Under the pieces are notes generated by a model that ran no database searches, was not told where the DNA came from, and saw nothing but the letters and a program-made list of their open reading frames with translations. Shown here in pieces: positions 27,522-36,442 of a stretch of 64,000 nt of DNA (positions within the stretch are counted from its first letter, which is position 1; each line of letters begins with the position of its first letter). Both the position numbers and the translations under genes were made by a program. This DNA is from an uncultured Pseudomonadota bacterium (GTDB lineage: Bacteria > Pseudomonadota > Gammaproteobacteria > Steroidobacterales > Steroidobacteraceae), in the NCBI GenBank assembly GCA_903884105.1, contig CAISDJ010000042.1, forward strand, positions 1-64,000. Direction: 5' to 3'.

Positions 27522-28559
27522 ATGAATAAGCGCAGGTTTGTAACGTTCAGCATCGCGTCGGTGACTGTGGTGCTGATGGGCGCCGCGTTCGTGGCCCAGG
27601 CAGCGCAGCCGGCCCGCACGGCTCGTGCTCCGGCTGCAGCCGCTCCGCAGCAGCCCAACTTCGACAGCGTGCAGATTCGCATCGTGCACGTGCAGGGGAA
27701 GGTCTACCTGCTGAACGGCGCCGGTGGCAATACCTCCGTGCAGATTGGCGACGATGGTGTGCTGGTGGTCGACACGCAGTTTGCGCCGATGGCCGACAAG
27801 ATCGTCGCGGCCATCCGCACCCTGACAGACAAGCCGATCCGCTACGTCGTGAACACGCATTCGCACCCGGATCATGTGGGCGGCAACCAGGCCATCGCGA
27901 GCCAGGGCGCGTCGCTCGGCGGCGCGAACGTCGTCGGCCTCCTCGGCAACCAGGCCATCCAGGGCGCCAAGATCATCGCCCACGAAAACGTGCTCAACTA
28001 CCTGAGCACCGCGCACGGCGCGACACCTGCCATGCCCTCCGCGGCCTGGCCCACGGACACCTATTTCCAGCCGTTCTTCGACGTCTACTTCAACAACGAG
28101 GACGTGCGGTTGTTCCACGTGCCGAATGCACATACGGACGGCGACAGTTACGTCTACTTCCGCGGGTCGGATGTCATCGCGACCGGCGACATCTTCACGA
28201 CCACCGGATTCCCGTTCATCGATCACTCGCGGGGCGGCAACATCGACGGCGTCATTGCCGGCCTCAATTCGGTCCTCGATCTGGCCGTGACGAAGTGGCA
28301 GGACGAAGGTGGCACCATGATCATTCCGGGGCATGGCCGCATCACCGACAAGCACGAAGTGCTTGAGTATCGCGACATGCTCGTCATCATCCGCGACCGG
28401 ATCAGCGACATGGTCGCAAAGCGCATGACCCTGGAGCAGGTGAAGGCGGCGAAGCCAACACTCGACTATGAACCGCGCTTCGGCGCCGACTCCGGCTTCT
28501 GGACGACGGCGCAGTTCATCGAGGCCGTGTACCAGGACGTAGCCAAGGCGAAGAAGTAG
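27522..28559 (+). CDS. Exported metallo-beta-lactamase-fold hydrolase (module MBL 1)
   Basis: 345 aa from the ATG at 27522 (AAGGAG upstream). Signal peptide about 1-28, then an Ala/Pro-rich linker. The MBL fold has VYLLNGAGGNTSVQIGDDGVLVVDTQ, the zinc motif HSHPDH (113-118), AHTDGDSYVYFRGSDVIATGDIF and PGHGRITDKHE. An insertion of about 45 residues after HSHPDH separates it from classic B3 enzymes. All zinc ligands are present. It is followed 46 bp downstream by a family B protein, as at 54049/55692 and 61382/62442. The reaction is unknown; hydrolysis of an ester or lactone in the periplasm is possible. Confidence 0.86.
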   Translation: MNKRRFVTFSIASVTVVLMGAAFVAQAAQPARTARAPAAAAPQQPNFDSVQIRIVHVQGKVYLLNGAGGNTSVQIGDDGVLVVDTQFAPMADKIVAAIRTLTDKPIRYVVNTHSHPDHVGGNQAIASQGASLGGANVVGLLGNQAIQGAKIIAHENVLNYLSTAHGATPAMPSAAWPTDTYFQPFFDVYFNNEDVRLFHVPNAHTDGDSYVYFRGSDVIATGDIFTTTGFPFIDHSRGGNIDGVIAGLNSVLDLAVTKWQDEGGTMIIPGHGRITDKHEVLEYRDMLVIIRDRISDMVAKRMTLEQVKAAKPTLDYEPRFGADSGFWTTAQFIEAVYQDVAKAKK

Positions 28560-28605
28560 CTGGGTTCCCATGACCGCTACCGCGATGAATCTGGTGGAGA
28601 GAACA

Positions 28606-29484
28606 ATGAATTTCAGCAACAAGAAGCCCTTGCCGCTCGCACTGCTGGCTGCGATGGCGCTGCTCGGCGTGACAGGCACCTTCGTCGCCCCGGTGCATGC
28701 GGGCCAGGCGCCCGCCCAGCCGCCCCGCACGCCGCGCGCTGCGGCGCCCATCGATATCACGGGCAATTGGGTTGCAGTCGTCACCGAAGACTGGCGCTTC
28801 CGCATGGTGATCCCGTCCAGGGGCGACTACGCCAGCGTGCCGCTGACGGATGCAGCGCGCAAAGTGGCCGATGCGTGGGATCCCGAAAAGGACAAGGCGT
28901 CGGGCAATGCCTGCAAGGCCTACGGCGTCGCGAACATCATGCGCATGCCGACGCGCCTCAAGATCAACTGGACAGCTGACAACGTACTCAAGGCCGAGAC
29001 CGACGCCGGCAAGCAGGTGCGCAACCTCACGTTCACGAACGTCGTCATCGAGCAGGCGCGGCGTGAAATCGGCGCAACCGGCGGCGGCACGCCGCGTCCC
29101 GATGCGCAGGGCCAGCAGGCGGAGAATATTACTGTCGGCACCGTTGCGGCTGCCGCGCCATCGTTGCAGGGCACTTCGCGTGCGGAATGGGAACGCTCCG
29201 ACCTCAAGGTGACGACCACGAACCACACGGGAGGGTACCTGCGCCGCAACGGTGTTCCGTACAGCGACAAGGCGAACATCACCGAGTATTACTACCGCTA
29301 CGCCGCCTTCGGCGACGAGTGGCTGACGGTATCGACCATTGTGGAGGACCCGCAGAACCTGCGGCAGCCGTTCCTCACGAGCTCGAGCTTCAAGAAGGAA
29401 GCCAACGATTCGAAGTGGGCGCCTTCGGACTGCGTCTCCGAGTGGGGACCGCTCAAGCAGATGGGCGTCGATCCCTTCAACTAG
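28606..29484 (+). CDS. Secreted family B protein, copy 1
   Basis: 292 aa from the ATG at 28606 (GGAGAG eight bases upstream). Signal peptide MNFSNKKPLPLALLAAMALLG... ending near VHAGQ. Family hallmarks: ITGNWVAVVTEDWRFRMVIP, AWDPEKDKASGNACKAYG, IMRMPTRLKI, SLQGTSRAEWE, LKVTTTNHTGGYLRRNGVPYS and LTSSSFKKE. The family is unknown to me. Copies sit directly after MBL genes at three loci. The C-terminal part resembles family A (TTTxxxxGYxRRNGxPxS), which suggests common ancestry. This copy has a longer middle (IEQARREIGATGGGT) than the others. Confidence 0.8.
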   Translation: MNFSNKKPLPLALLAAMALLGVTGTFVAPVHAGQAPAQPPRTPRAAAPIDITGNWVAVVTEDWRFRMVIPSRGDYASVPLTDAARKVADAWDPEKDKASGNACKAYGVANIMRMPTRLKINWTADNVLKAETDAGKQVRNLTFTNVVIEQARREIGATGGGTPRPDAQGQQAENITVGTVAAAAPSLQGTSRAEWERSDLKVTTTNHTGGYLRRNGVPYSDKANITEYYYRYAAFGDEWLTVSTIVEDPQNLRQPFLTSSSFKKEANDSKWAPSDCVSEWGPLKQMGVDPFN

Positions 29485-29489
29485 ACCCG

Positions 29490-29580
29490 CGCCCCTCACC
29501 CGCACTGCGCGTGACCTCTCCCGCGGAGAGGTAATCACTACCCCTCTCCTGGAGGAGAGGGAAACGGAGTGGGTGAGGGT
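29490..29580. repeat. Compound palindrome between convergent genes
   Basis: The outer arms CCCTCACCCgCACT and AGTGGGTGAGGG enclose two smaller hairpins (ACCTCTC/GAGAGGT and CCCTCTCCT/AGGAGAGGG). It lies between the family B gene and the convergent deacetylase gene and probably ends both transcripts. It resembles dispersed GC-rich palindromes of related bacteria. Confidence 0.65.
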
Positions 29581-30242
29581 CAGGTCCGGTCGATCTCGCC
29601 CTGCCCGTCAGCGACGTAGCCCGAAAGGGGCAGTACGATCCGTCCTGAGTCGATCGGTACGCATTCTGCCGGGAAGGTCTGAACGAATTCTGCACCGAGG
29701 GCAGTGAGCTGAGTGATGAAGGCGTCGAGATGGCGCATCGCTCCGGTCGGCAAGTCGTGCAGGACCACCACGCTCCAGGGCCGCGTCCTGACCTCATCGA
29801 TACCGCGGGCGCACCACCCTTCAGGATCGCGCCAATCACCGGGTACGCAATTCCACAGCACGCAACTGTAGGCCTGCGCCTGCAGCCATCCGACGACCGC
29901 CGCGTTGAGAAGATGAGTGCCGATCTGCCCGGCCCGGCCGAAGGGCCTGAACAGCCGTTCTTCGATGCCGAGGCCTTGCAGCACCACATGCGTGCGCGCT
30001 AGTTCGTCCAGCGACGCTTCCGGATCCAGTTCTCCGAGCGGCGTGCGATGCGACCACGTATGGTTGCCGACCCAGTGATCGTCCGCCGCGATTCGGTCCA
30101 CGAGCAGTCTGCCCTCGGTCGTGCTGGCCTTGGAGCCGAGGACAAAGAACGTCGAGAGGATCCCATGCCGTCTCAGGACCTCGAGCACTTGAGGCGAGGT
30201 GTCCGGATCGGGTCCGTTGTCGAAAGTCAGCGTGATTTTCAC
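29580..30242 (-). CDS. Polysaccharide deacetylase (NodB-like) family protein
   Basis: 220 aa from the GTG at 30242, giving VKITLTFDNGPDPDTSPQVLEVL at the N-terminus; an ATG at 30290 adds 16 unconvincing residues. The CE4 motifs are visible: TFDNGPD (metal Asp) and NHTWSH (two metal His), then FRPFGRAGQIG and VVVLHDLP. It lacks a signal peptide, so it may act in the cytoplasm or on small substrates. CE4 enzymes remove N- or O-acetyl groups from sugars. Confidence 0.82.
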   Translation of the reverse strand: MKITLTFDNGPDPDTSPQVLEVLRRHGILSTFFVLGSKASTTEGRLLVDRIAADDHWVGNHTWSHRTPLGELDPEASLDELARTHVVLQGLGIEERLFRPFGRAGQIGTHLLNAAVVGWLQAQAYSCVLWNCVPGDWRDPEGWCARGIDEVRTRPWSVVVLHDLPTGAMRHLDAFITQLTALGAEFVQTFPAECVPIDSGRIVLPLSGYVADGQGEIDRT

Positions 30243-30335
30243 ACCCCGATCATAGTGCTGTGGGCGCCTGTTATGCCGCCGGGCAGACAATTCGGTAATA
30301 CGGCAGCCGAGAGCGAGGCCGTCCCATGAGTTGCC

Positions 30336-30392
30336 GTCATCCTGATCCCCAGAAAATATCGATTCAACCTGAGGGAGCCCGGTCCCTATAGT
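30336..30392 (+). promoter_or_regulatory. Shared LysR-type promoter block, copy 2
   Basis: GTCAT at 30336, AGAAAATATCGATTCA at 30351-30366 and TATAGT at 30387-30392, with exactly the spacing found at 26099. It precedes the alpha/beta hydrolase at 30426 by 33 bp. Confidence 0.7.
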
Positions 30393-30425
30393 GCGCGCCT
30401 GCTAGGAATCGGCGCGCGACAACGA

Positions 30426-31061
30426 ATGAGGAATCCACACCTGACTCAACCGGTGGTGGCCTGGGGTCAACCCTTGGCGGCGGCGCGCGCTGCTGTCATC
30501 GCGGTGCATGGGCGCGCGCAGCACCCGGGTGACATCCAGTCGGTCTGCTCGAGAATCGGGCTGGACGACTTTGCGTGCCTGGCTCCCACGGCGCCGGATG
30601 GCAGCTGGTATCCACAGGCCTTCACCGCGCCACTCGCCAGCAACGAACCCAAGCTCGCGCAGTCACTCGGACAGCTGAAGGCTTTGGTCAGCGAAATCAT
30701 CGAAGCCGGGATTGATCGTCAAAGGATCGTGCTGGTGGGATTTTCGCAAGGGGCCTGCCTGCTGGCCGAGTACGCGCTGCGGCATCCCGCGCGCTACGGC
30801 GCGTTGCTCGTCCTGACGGGGTCTGCCATTGGGCCTGAGGGTACGGAATGGCGCTCCGCCGGCGACTTTGCCGGGACGCGAGTGCTGGTCAGCGGGGCGA
30901 CGCAAGACCCGTGGATCCCCGGGCAGCGAATGCAGGACACCGCTCGGCTCTTCAAGGATCGTGGCGCGCGTGTCACGGAGTACTACTACGGCGGCTCGGA
31001 GCACCTGGTCAGCGATGCAGAAATCGCGCTGGCCCGCCGTATCGTGGGGGAGCTGCAGTGA
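30426..31061 (+). CDS. Alpha/beta hydrolase, phospholipase/carboxylesterase type
   Basis: 211 aa, cytoplasmic (no signal). Visible: oxyanion-hole strand AVIAVHGRAQHP, nucleophile elbow GFSQGACLLAEYALRHP (Ser at about 100), acid in SGATQDPWIP and the catalytic His in GGSEHLVSDAEI. It belongs to the small carboxylesterase family (YpfH/EstB-like). Through the shared promoter block it is probably under the same LysR control as the dioxygenase at 26271, so it may release an aromatic from an ester or act on a ring-cleavage product. The latter is inference. Confidence 0.87.
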   Translation: MRNPHLTQPVVAWGQPLAAARAAVIAVHGRAQHPGDIQSVCSRIGLDDFACLAPTAPDGSWYPQAFTAPLASNEPKLAQSLGQLKALVSEIIEAGIDRQRIVLVGFSQGACLLAEYALRHPARYGALLVLTGSAIGPEGTEWRSAGDFAGTRVLVSGATQDPWIPGQRMQDTARLFKDRGARVTEYYYGGSEHLVSDAEIALARRIVGELQ

Positions 31062-31446
31062 GGGTCCTGAATGGGATCGCCAGCTGCGTGTCATCAGGGG
31101 TTTCCACCCGTACCCTGCGAGCGTGGTGAAAGCGCAACGCAGCACGGTTGGCCGCTGCCTCTTGGGCACCCGAGTGTCTTCCGGAAGGCGCCCGCCTCGG
31201 TTAACGAAAATTTGACACTTCTCAGGCCCGGCTTGACGTAACTTGGGCTCCGATGTAAACCGTAGTCTCTGAAGAGCAGGTGCGAGATACCTGCCAAGCA
31301 GGCTGTTGTGGCAAAATCACAAGCGCGGTCCTGCATCGCGGGACGGAGGCTGTTGCAGAGTTCTGTTTTTGACGGCCAACCAGCCGTCTTGATCTCGATG
31401 GTCACTGTTTGATTTGTCGTCTGGTATCAATTAGGGGGATCCATCA
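31062..31446. other. Leader of the second TonB receptor
   Basis: 385 bp without a gene. A sigma-70-like promoter can be drawn at about 31234-31262 (TTGACG, 17-bp spacer, TGTAAA). The ~180-bp untranslated leader contains ACCTGC/GCAGGT-type complementarity near 31280-31310. No named riboswitch was recognised. Confidence 0.4.
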
Positions 31447-34245
31447 ATGTCGACCCATCGTCGCAACAAGGTGATCTATGCTGCTGCGAGCCTCGCAGCG
31501 GTTGCATGGTTGCCAACGAGCGTCTATGCCGCCCAGCCCGCCGGGCGGACGGTAGCCGGTGCCATCGAAGAAGTACTCGTGACGGCCCGCCGTCGTGAGG
31601 AAAGCCTGCAGGACGTGCCGATCGCGATTTCCGCGTTCGGTGGCGAGAACCTTCAGCAGCGCGGTATCGAGTCCGTGCAGAGCATGAACGCCGTGGCCCC
31701 GAACCTGTCGGTCATGGGTGGCGGCAACTCGGGTGAGTCGCAGGCCAGCTTCCGCGTCCGCGGCATGCCCGGCGTGTCCGTCTACATCGACGGTGTCGAC
31801 CAGCCCACCACCGACGGCCTGCTCACCATGGGCGTCGTCGAAGTGGATCGTATTGAAGTGCTGCGCGGCCCGCAGGGCACGCTGTTCGGCAACGGTTCGC
31901 TCGGTGGTGCCGTGTCGTACGTCACCAAGGCTCCTGCCGATGTCTACGGTGCACGCGTCCAGGCAACGGTCGGCAGCTTCGACCGCAAGGACATCCAGTT
32001 CTCGCTCGACTTGCCGCTCTCGGATACCTTCAAGACGAAGTTGACCGGTGCCTCGATGACTCGCGACGGCTTCGTGACCTCCAAGGTCATCGACCGCAAG
32101 TACGGCGATGTCAACGACACGCTCTACCGGGCGGACTTCCTGTGGAAGCCGTTCGACGGCTTCTCGGCTCGGTACAACATCGAGAAGTCGGATACCGACC
32201 GCCTCGGGCCGGCCCGCGTCGTGTGGGAAATCGGTCCGACCGGCACCCGCACCGTCGGCGCAACGACGTTCAACACGAACCCGCAGGTGCAGGCCTATGC
32301 CAACGCAACGCGGAACGGCAACTACGTCAACGGCTTCACGAACATCGCGTACAACAACGCGAATGACACGTCGGGCCAGTCGTACAGCACGTCGCTTGGC
32401 AAGTACGACACGCGCGTGGCGTGGGAAACGCACGGTATCGTCATCAACAACCTGCGCCATACCCTCGACCTCAACTGGGAGATCAACGACACGTTCCGCG
32501 TCCGCGGCATCAGCGGCTACAAGGAACTCAAGCGCGTCACCCAGGTTGACTTCGACGGCGCCGCCGAGGTGGTCCTGCTCGAGCGGTTGAACAACACCCG
32601 TACCAACAGCTTCAGCCAGGAACTGCAGATTCTGGGCTCGCACGAGCGAGTGGACTGGGTGCTCGGTGGCTTCTACCAGGCGCAGAACACCAACGGCCGC
32701 GGCGTGACCTGGGGCATGCCCGAGTTCACGTGCGACCTGTGGAGTGCCTCAAACCGCACCGGCCGTGGCATCACGCTGAACGACCAGATCAACTGCTTCA
32801 ACAACCGTGCCCGTGCGTTGAACCGGGACGGTTCACAGGTGAACCCGGTCACGACGACCGCTGGCCAGCTTGCCACCGCCATCACGGGCCTGAGCGCCAA
32901 CAATCCGGCGCTGCAGACGGCTGCGCTCGGCGTGAACCCCGGTGTCTTCACCGCGGCGGCAGCGAGCAACGCCGACACGGGATCGCTGACTAACGCGACC
33001 ACGAAGGCCGTGTTCGGCGACGTCACATGGCGTGCGACGGACAAGTTGAACGTGGCCTTCGGCCTGCGCAAGAGCTGGGACGAGAACCCCGGCTCGATCA
33101 ACCTGCTGAACCACACGCCGAGCCGCGCCGGGCTGCTGCCTGACACGGATATCCCGAACTACTTCGGCTACCTCGAGGTGAATTCGGCCGGTACTCCATT
33201 GCCGGGCCGCCTCAACCCCAGCAAGTTCGACGCGCTCACCAAGCGCCTGACGCTGCAGTATCAGTGGAATCAGGACCTGATGACCTACATCGGCTACTCC
33301 GACGGCTACCAGCCCGGTGGGACGTCGTCCGTGGGTGCCAACATCCTGGTCGTGACGCCGAACACTGGCACGTGCGGTGCGGGTACGCTGGCATCGGGCA
33401 GCAGCTGCGTTGGCGGCTACATGCGTGACATCTTCGTCAACAATCCGGCCGGCAACGACGTGTATGGCCAGCTGAACCCGCTGGTCCGTGAAGAGCAGAC
33501 CGTGAAGAGCTTCGAGGTCGGCATGCGCGCCGATTGGTTCGGTGGCCAGCTGCGCACGAACGTGACGGCGTTCTACACCGACTGGGAGAACATCCCGGTC
33601 AGCGCCTACCATGCGACGAGCTGGTGGGACGTCGACGGCAACGGCTTCGCGGACTCGCAGATCAATGTTGACGGCGTGCCCGGCAACGACATCTTCTTCT
33701 TCCCATCGCTCTACACGGTGGGCGTGAAGAAGGCCGAGGCCAAGGGAATCGAGCTCGAGACCACGTGGCGTGCAACCGACAACCTGCGCTTCAACCTGAA
33801 CGTCGGCTACCTCAAGACGGAGTACACCGAAGTGGGTCGTGACGCAGCGGACTTTGCGAACAGCGGCAAGCTGCCGTTTGCAGCCGTCAATGCCGGAAGC
33901 ATCTTTGCCGGCGCTCCTGAGTTGACTACCAACTTCGGCACGTCGTACGAGTTCCAGCTGGCCGGTGGCCGTTCGATCAGCCCGCGCCTCGATTACACCT
34001 GGACGGACCAGTACACCCTGCAGACGGGTGAAGTCCTTCAGCGCGTCCAGGAAGCCTACGGCATCCTGAATGCACGTATCGGGTACGACTCGGGTGCGAA
34101 TTGGCAGGTTGCCCTCACGGGCGCCAACCTGACGAACGAGTACTACTTCAACTCGGGCTTCTTCACGAAGGCGGAACAGATCCACTTCATGACGGTCGGC
34201 CGTCCGGCCGAGTATGGCCTGCAGTTCAACTTCAAGTTCGAGTGA
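31447..34245 (+). CDS. TonB-dependent outer-membrane receptor
   Basis: 932 aa. Signal peptide about 1-28 (ending VYAAQ). The plug (about 40-165) starts IEEVLVTARRREESLQDVPIAISAF and includes VSVYIDGVDQPT and VDRIEVLRGPQGTLFGNGSLGGAVSYVT. The large barrel ends LQFNFKFE. The VTARRREESLQDVPI plug style belongs to the expanded receptor groups of aromatic- and steroid-degrading proteobacteria. Placement among catabolic genes suggests uptake of the compound that the cluster degrades. Strong terminator 48 bp downstream. Confidence 0.94.
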   Translation: MSTHRRNKVIYAAASLAAVAWLPTSVYAAQPAGRTVAGAIEEVLVTARRREESLQDVPIAISAFGGENLQQRGIESVQSMNAVAPNLSVMGGGNSGESQASFRVRGMPGVSVYIDGVDQPTTDGLLTMGVVEVDRIEVLRGPQGTLFGNGSLGGAVSYVTKAPADVYGARVQATVGSFDRKDIQFSLDLPLSDTFKTKLTGASMTRDGFVTSKVIDRKYGDVNDTLYRADFLWKPFDGFSARYNIEKSDTDRLGPARVVWEIGPTGTRTVGATTFNTNPQVQAYANATRNGNYVNGFTNIAYNNANDTSGQSYSTSLGKYDTRVAWETHGIVINNLRHTLDLNWEINDTFRVRGISGYKELKRVTQVDFDGAAEVVLLERLNNTRTNSFSQELQILGSHERVDWVLGGFYQAQNTNGRGVTWGMPEFTCDLWSASNRTGRGITLNDQINCFNNRARALNRDGSQVNPVTTTAGQLATAITGLSANNPALQTAALGVNPGVFTAAAASNADTGSLTNATTKAVFGDVTWRATDKLNVAFGLRKSWDENPGSINLLNHTPSRAGLLPDTDIPNYFGYLEVNSAGTPLPGRLNPSKFDALTKRLTLQYQWNQDLMTYIGYSDGYQPGGTSSVGANILVVTPNTGTCGAGTLASGSSCVGGYMRDIFVNNPAGNDVYGQLNPLVREEQTVKSFEVGMRADWFGGQLRTNVTAFYTDWENIPVSAYHATSWWDVDGNGFADSQINVDGVPGNDIFFFPSLYTVGVKKAEAKGIELETTWRATDNLRFNLNVGYLKTEYTEVGRDAADFANSGKLPFAAVNAGSIFAGAPELTTNFGTSYEFQLAGGRSISPRLDYTWTDQYTLQTGEVLQRVQEAYGILNARIGYDSGANWQVALTGANLTNEYYFNSGFFTKAEQIHFMTVGRPAEYGLQFNFKFE

Positions 34246-34293
34246 TCCCTCGAACCTGACCTGAACTCGAAAAGAAGAAGCATTGAGACGATG

Positions 34294-34328
34294 GCCCCGG
34301 GACCCAAAAGGTTCCGGGGCTTTTTTTT
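34294..34328 (+). terminator. Rho-independent terminator after TonB receptor
   Basis: GCCCCGG / CCGGGGC stem with a GACCCAAAAGGTT loop region, then eight Ts (34321-34328). Confidence 0.93.
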
Positions 34329-34387
34329 GCGCTGCGGGCATCCCCTCAAGCGGTTGGCAACGCGGAGTCGAGCGCACATACTTGGTG

Positions 34388-34468
34388 TTCCGAAAGGGGA
34401 CAGATCTATTTTCCGCGCAGGTGCAGTGGCACCGCCCGCCAGGAAAACAGATCTGTCCCCTTTCGGAA
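34388..34468. repeat. GGGGACAGATCT palindrome, copy 1
   Basis: A perfect 20-bp inverted repeat (34388-34407 and 34449-34468; core GGGGACAGATCT) extends with one mismatch through ATTTTCC. It lies just upstream of the esterase gene; a sister element lies just downstream (36232-36305). Such elements resemble REP sequences mobilised by REP-associated tyrosine transposases (RAYT); no transposase is here. Confidence 0.8.
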
Positions 34469-34495
34469 TACAACATCATTCGAGGGGGATCGGCC

Positions 34496-36208
34496 ATGGT
34501 TGCGGAGTCGAAGAACACGGAATCTCGCCAGCAGAACACCGAGCAGAGCAGCGTCGATCGGCGCTCGTTCCTCGGCATGGGCGCGCTGGCGGCGGCAGGC
34601 GCGTTGGCTGCGGGTTGCAGCCAGTCAGAGCAAGCCGCGGCTCCGGCCGCCGCTCCGGCAAAGGCGGGCCCCGCACCCTACGTCGAGGGCGAGACCGTGG
34701 AAACGACGTTCGGCAAGATCAAGGGCTCGAGGCGGGGCGACATCCACGCGTTCCGTGGCGTGCCGTATGGTGCCCCCACCGGTGGCAACAACCGCTTCCT
34801 GCCCGCGAGTGCGCCAGCGCCGTGGACCGATGTGAAGACCTGCGCCGAGATCGGTCCCCGCGCGCCGCAGACGCAGGCCCGCATCATCCACGAGTGGGGC
34901 GTGCTCTATCGCCTTGAGGCGGCGAGCGAGGAATGCCTCGTCCTCAACGTGTGGTCCAAGGGACTCGCCGACAATGCCAAGCGTCCTGTCATGGTCTGGC
35001 TGCATGGCGGCGGCTTTGCGGGTGGCTCGTCCGGTGGACTGCCGTATGACGGCACCAACCTGGCCAATGTGCATGACGTCGTGTTCGTCGGCGTGAATCA
35101 CCGCCTGAATGTCTTCGGCTTCCTGTACCTGCCTGAAGTGGGCGGCGAGAAATATTCACAGGCCAGCAACGTCGGCATGCTGGACGTGGTGCTCGCGCTG
35201 CAATGGGTGAAGGACAATATCGAAAAGTTCGGCGGCGACCCGGACAACGTCACCATCCTTGGCCAGTCAGGGGGTGGATCGAAGGTCAGCACGCTGCTCG
35301 GCATGCCGGCCGCCAAGGGCCTGTTCCATCGCGCCATCGCGCAAAGCGGCTCTCAGGTACGCAGCCTGACGCCTGACCAGGGCACGGCGACCGCCCGCGC
35401 GGTGCTGAAGGCGGTGAACCTGAAGCCGAACCAGATCGATCAACTGCAGCAGATGCCGTACTACGTATTGCGCGACGCGCTGACCGATGCAGAGGGCGTC
35501 GGCCAGTTCGCCCCGGTCATGGACAGCCGCACGATCCCGGCCCATAACTTCGATCCCGTCGCGACGCCGATCTCGGAGGACGTCCCATTGATGATCGGGT
35601 CCACTGACACCGAGATCACGTGGAACACCTTCCAGAACTACGACAAGCTCGATGAGGCCAGCCTGCGTCACTACGTGCGCGGCGCGCTCCGGTCAGACGA
35701 TGCGACGGCAGATCGTCTCATCGCTCTGTATCGCGCGTCCTATCCGAGTGCCAGCAACCTGGACCTGTTCCTTAAACTGGGTACTGACGCGTCCAACTTC
35801 CGTCGCGGCACCGGGTTGCAGGCGGAGCGCAAGGCGGCCTTGGGCAAGGCGCCGGTGTTCAAGTACCACTTCGGCTTCTATTCGCCGGTCCGTGACGGAG
35901 AGCTGCGTTCCATGCATTGCATGGATATTCCCTTTGCGCTGCACAACACCCAAATCGCGGGTCCGGTCCTCGGCACGGCGCCCGAGCTGCAGGGACTGGA
36001 GGAGAAGATGTCCACCGCGTGGGCTATGTTTGCGCGGACAGGCAACCCGAACCACCCCGGCATCCCGGAGTGGAAGCCCTTCACGCTCGAGGCCCGCGAT
36101 ACCATGGTGTTCAACATCGACACCAAGGCCGTCCCTGACTACAAGGGTGAGGAGCTCCGGGCGGTGAACGCCGTCCTCGACCAGCCTCGGCCTGCGCGGC
36201 GCGGCTGA
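34496..36208 (+). CDS. Type-B carboxylesterase, Tat/lipoprotein-like
   Basis: 570 aa from the ATG at 34496 (GAGGGGGAT upstream). The N-terminus has a twin-arginine motif (DRRSFLGMGALAAAGALAAGC) ending in a lipobox Cys, so it is probably an exported lipoprotein. The COesterase domain shows AFRGVPYG, ECLVLNVWS, the oxyanion hole WLHGGGF, nucleophile GQSGGGSK and catalytic-His region SMHCMDIPFALHN. It hydrolyses esters of unknown, possibly aromatic, substrates. The gene is bracketed by two similar palindromes, so it may have been acquired or moved as a unit. Confidence 0.92.
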   Translation: MVAESKNTESRQQNTEQSSVDRRSFLGMGALAAAGALAAGCSQSEQAAAPAAAPAKAGPAPYVEGETVETTFGKIKGSRRGDIHAFRGVPYGAPTGGNNRFLPASAPAPWTDVKTCAEIGPRAPQTQARIIHEWGVLYRLEAASEECLVLNVWSKGLADNAKRPVMVWLHGGGFAGGSSGGLPYDGTNLANVHDVVFVGVNHRLNVFGFLYLPEVGGEKYSQASNVGMLDVVLALQWVKDNIEKFGGDPDNVTILGQSGGGSKVSTLLGMPAAKGLFHRAIAQSGSQVRSLTPDQGTATARAVLKAVNLKPNQIDQLQQMPYYVLRDALTDAEGVGQFAPVMDSRTIPAHNFDPVATPISEDVPLMIGSTDTEITWNTFQNYDKLDEASLRHYVRGALRSDDATADRLIALYRASYPSASNLDLFLKLGTDASNFRRGTGLQAERKAALGKAPVFKYHFGFYSPVRDGELRSMHCMDIPFALHNTQIAGPVLGTAPELQGLEEKMSTAWAMFARTGNPNHPGIPEWKPFTLEARDTMVFNIDTKAVPDYKGEELRAVNAVLDQPRPARRG

Positions 36209-36231
36209 AGGTGATGTCTTAAAGGGGACAT

Positions 36232-36305
36232 AAAGGGGACAGATCTATTTTCCGCCTGGGCGCCCCTGCAGGCGGGGAACCGCGGAAAATAGATCTGTCC
36301 CCTTT
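36232..36305. repeat. GGGGACAGATCT palindrome, copy 2
   Basis: A perfect 24-bp inverted repeat (36232-36255 and 36282-36305) shares the AAAGGGGACAGATCT core with copy 1. A partial extra copy of the outer end (AAAGGGGACAT) sits at 36221-36231. It starts 24 bp after the esterase stop. Confidence 0.82.
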
Positions 36306-36329
36306 AAGATCCCGGAGTGATGATTCCGG

Positions 36330-36386
36330 GTCATGATGGGTCTCAGAAAAAATCGGTTCTTGGGAGTTCCTGTCTTTCACTATAGT
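36330..36386 (+). promoter_or_regulatory. Shared LysR-type promoter block, copy 3
   Basis: GTCAT at 36330, AGAAAAAATCGGTTCT at 36345-36360 and TATAGT at 36381-36386, with the same spacing as copies 1 and 2. It drives the tandem family A genes from 36443. Confidence 0.7.
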
Positions 36387-36442
36387 CAGCGCGTCCGGCA
36401 GGCCCGCAACGACAGGCCTCGGCAGATTTTGGAGAGTCATCG

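Noticed and set aside
27522-28559. Class B3 beta-lactamase (antibiotic resistance)
   Set aside because: The HxHxDH motif is shared by the whole superfamily. The long insertion, partner genes and repeated copies point to another role.
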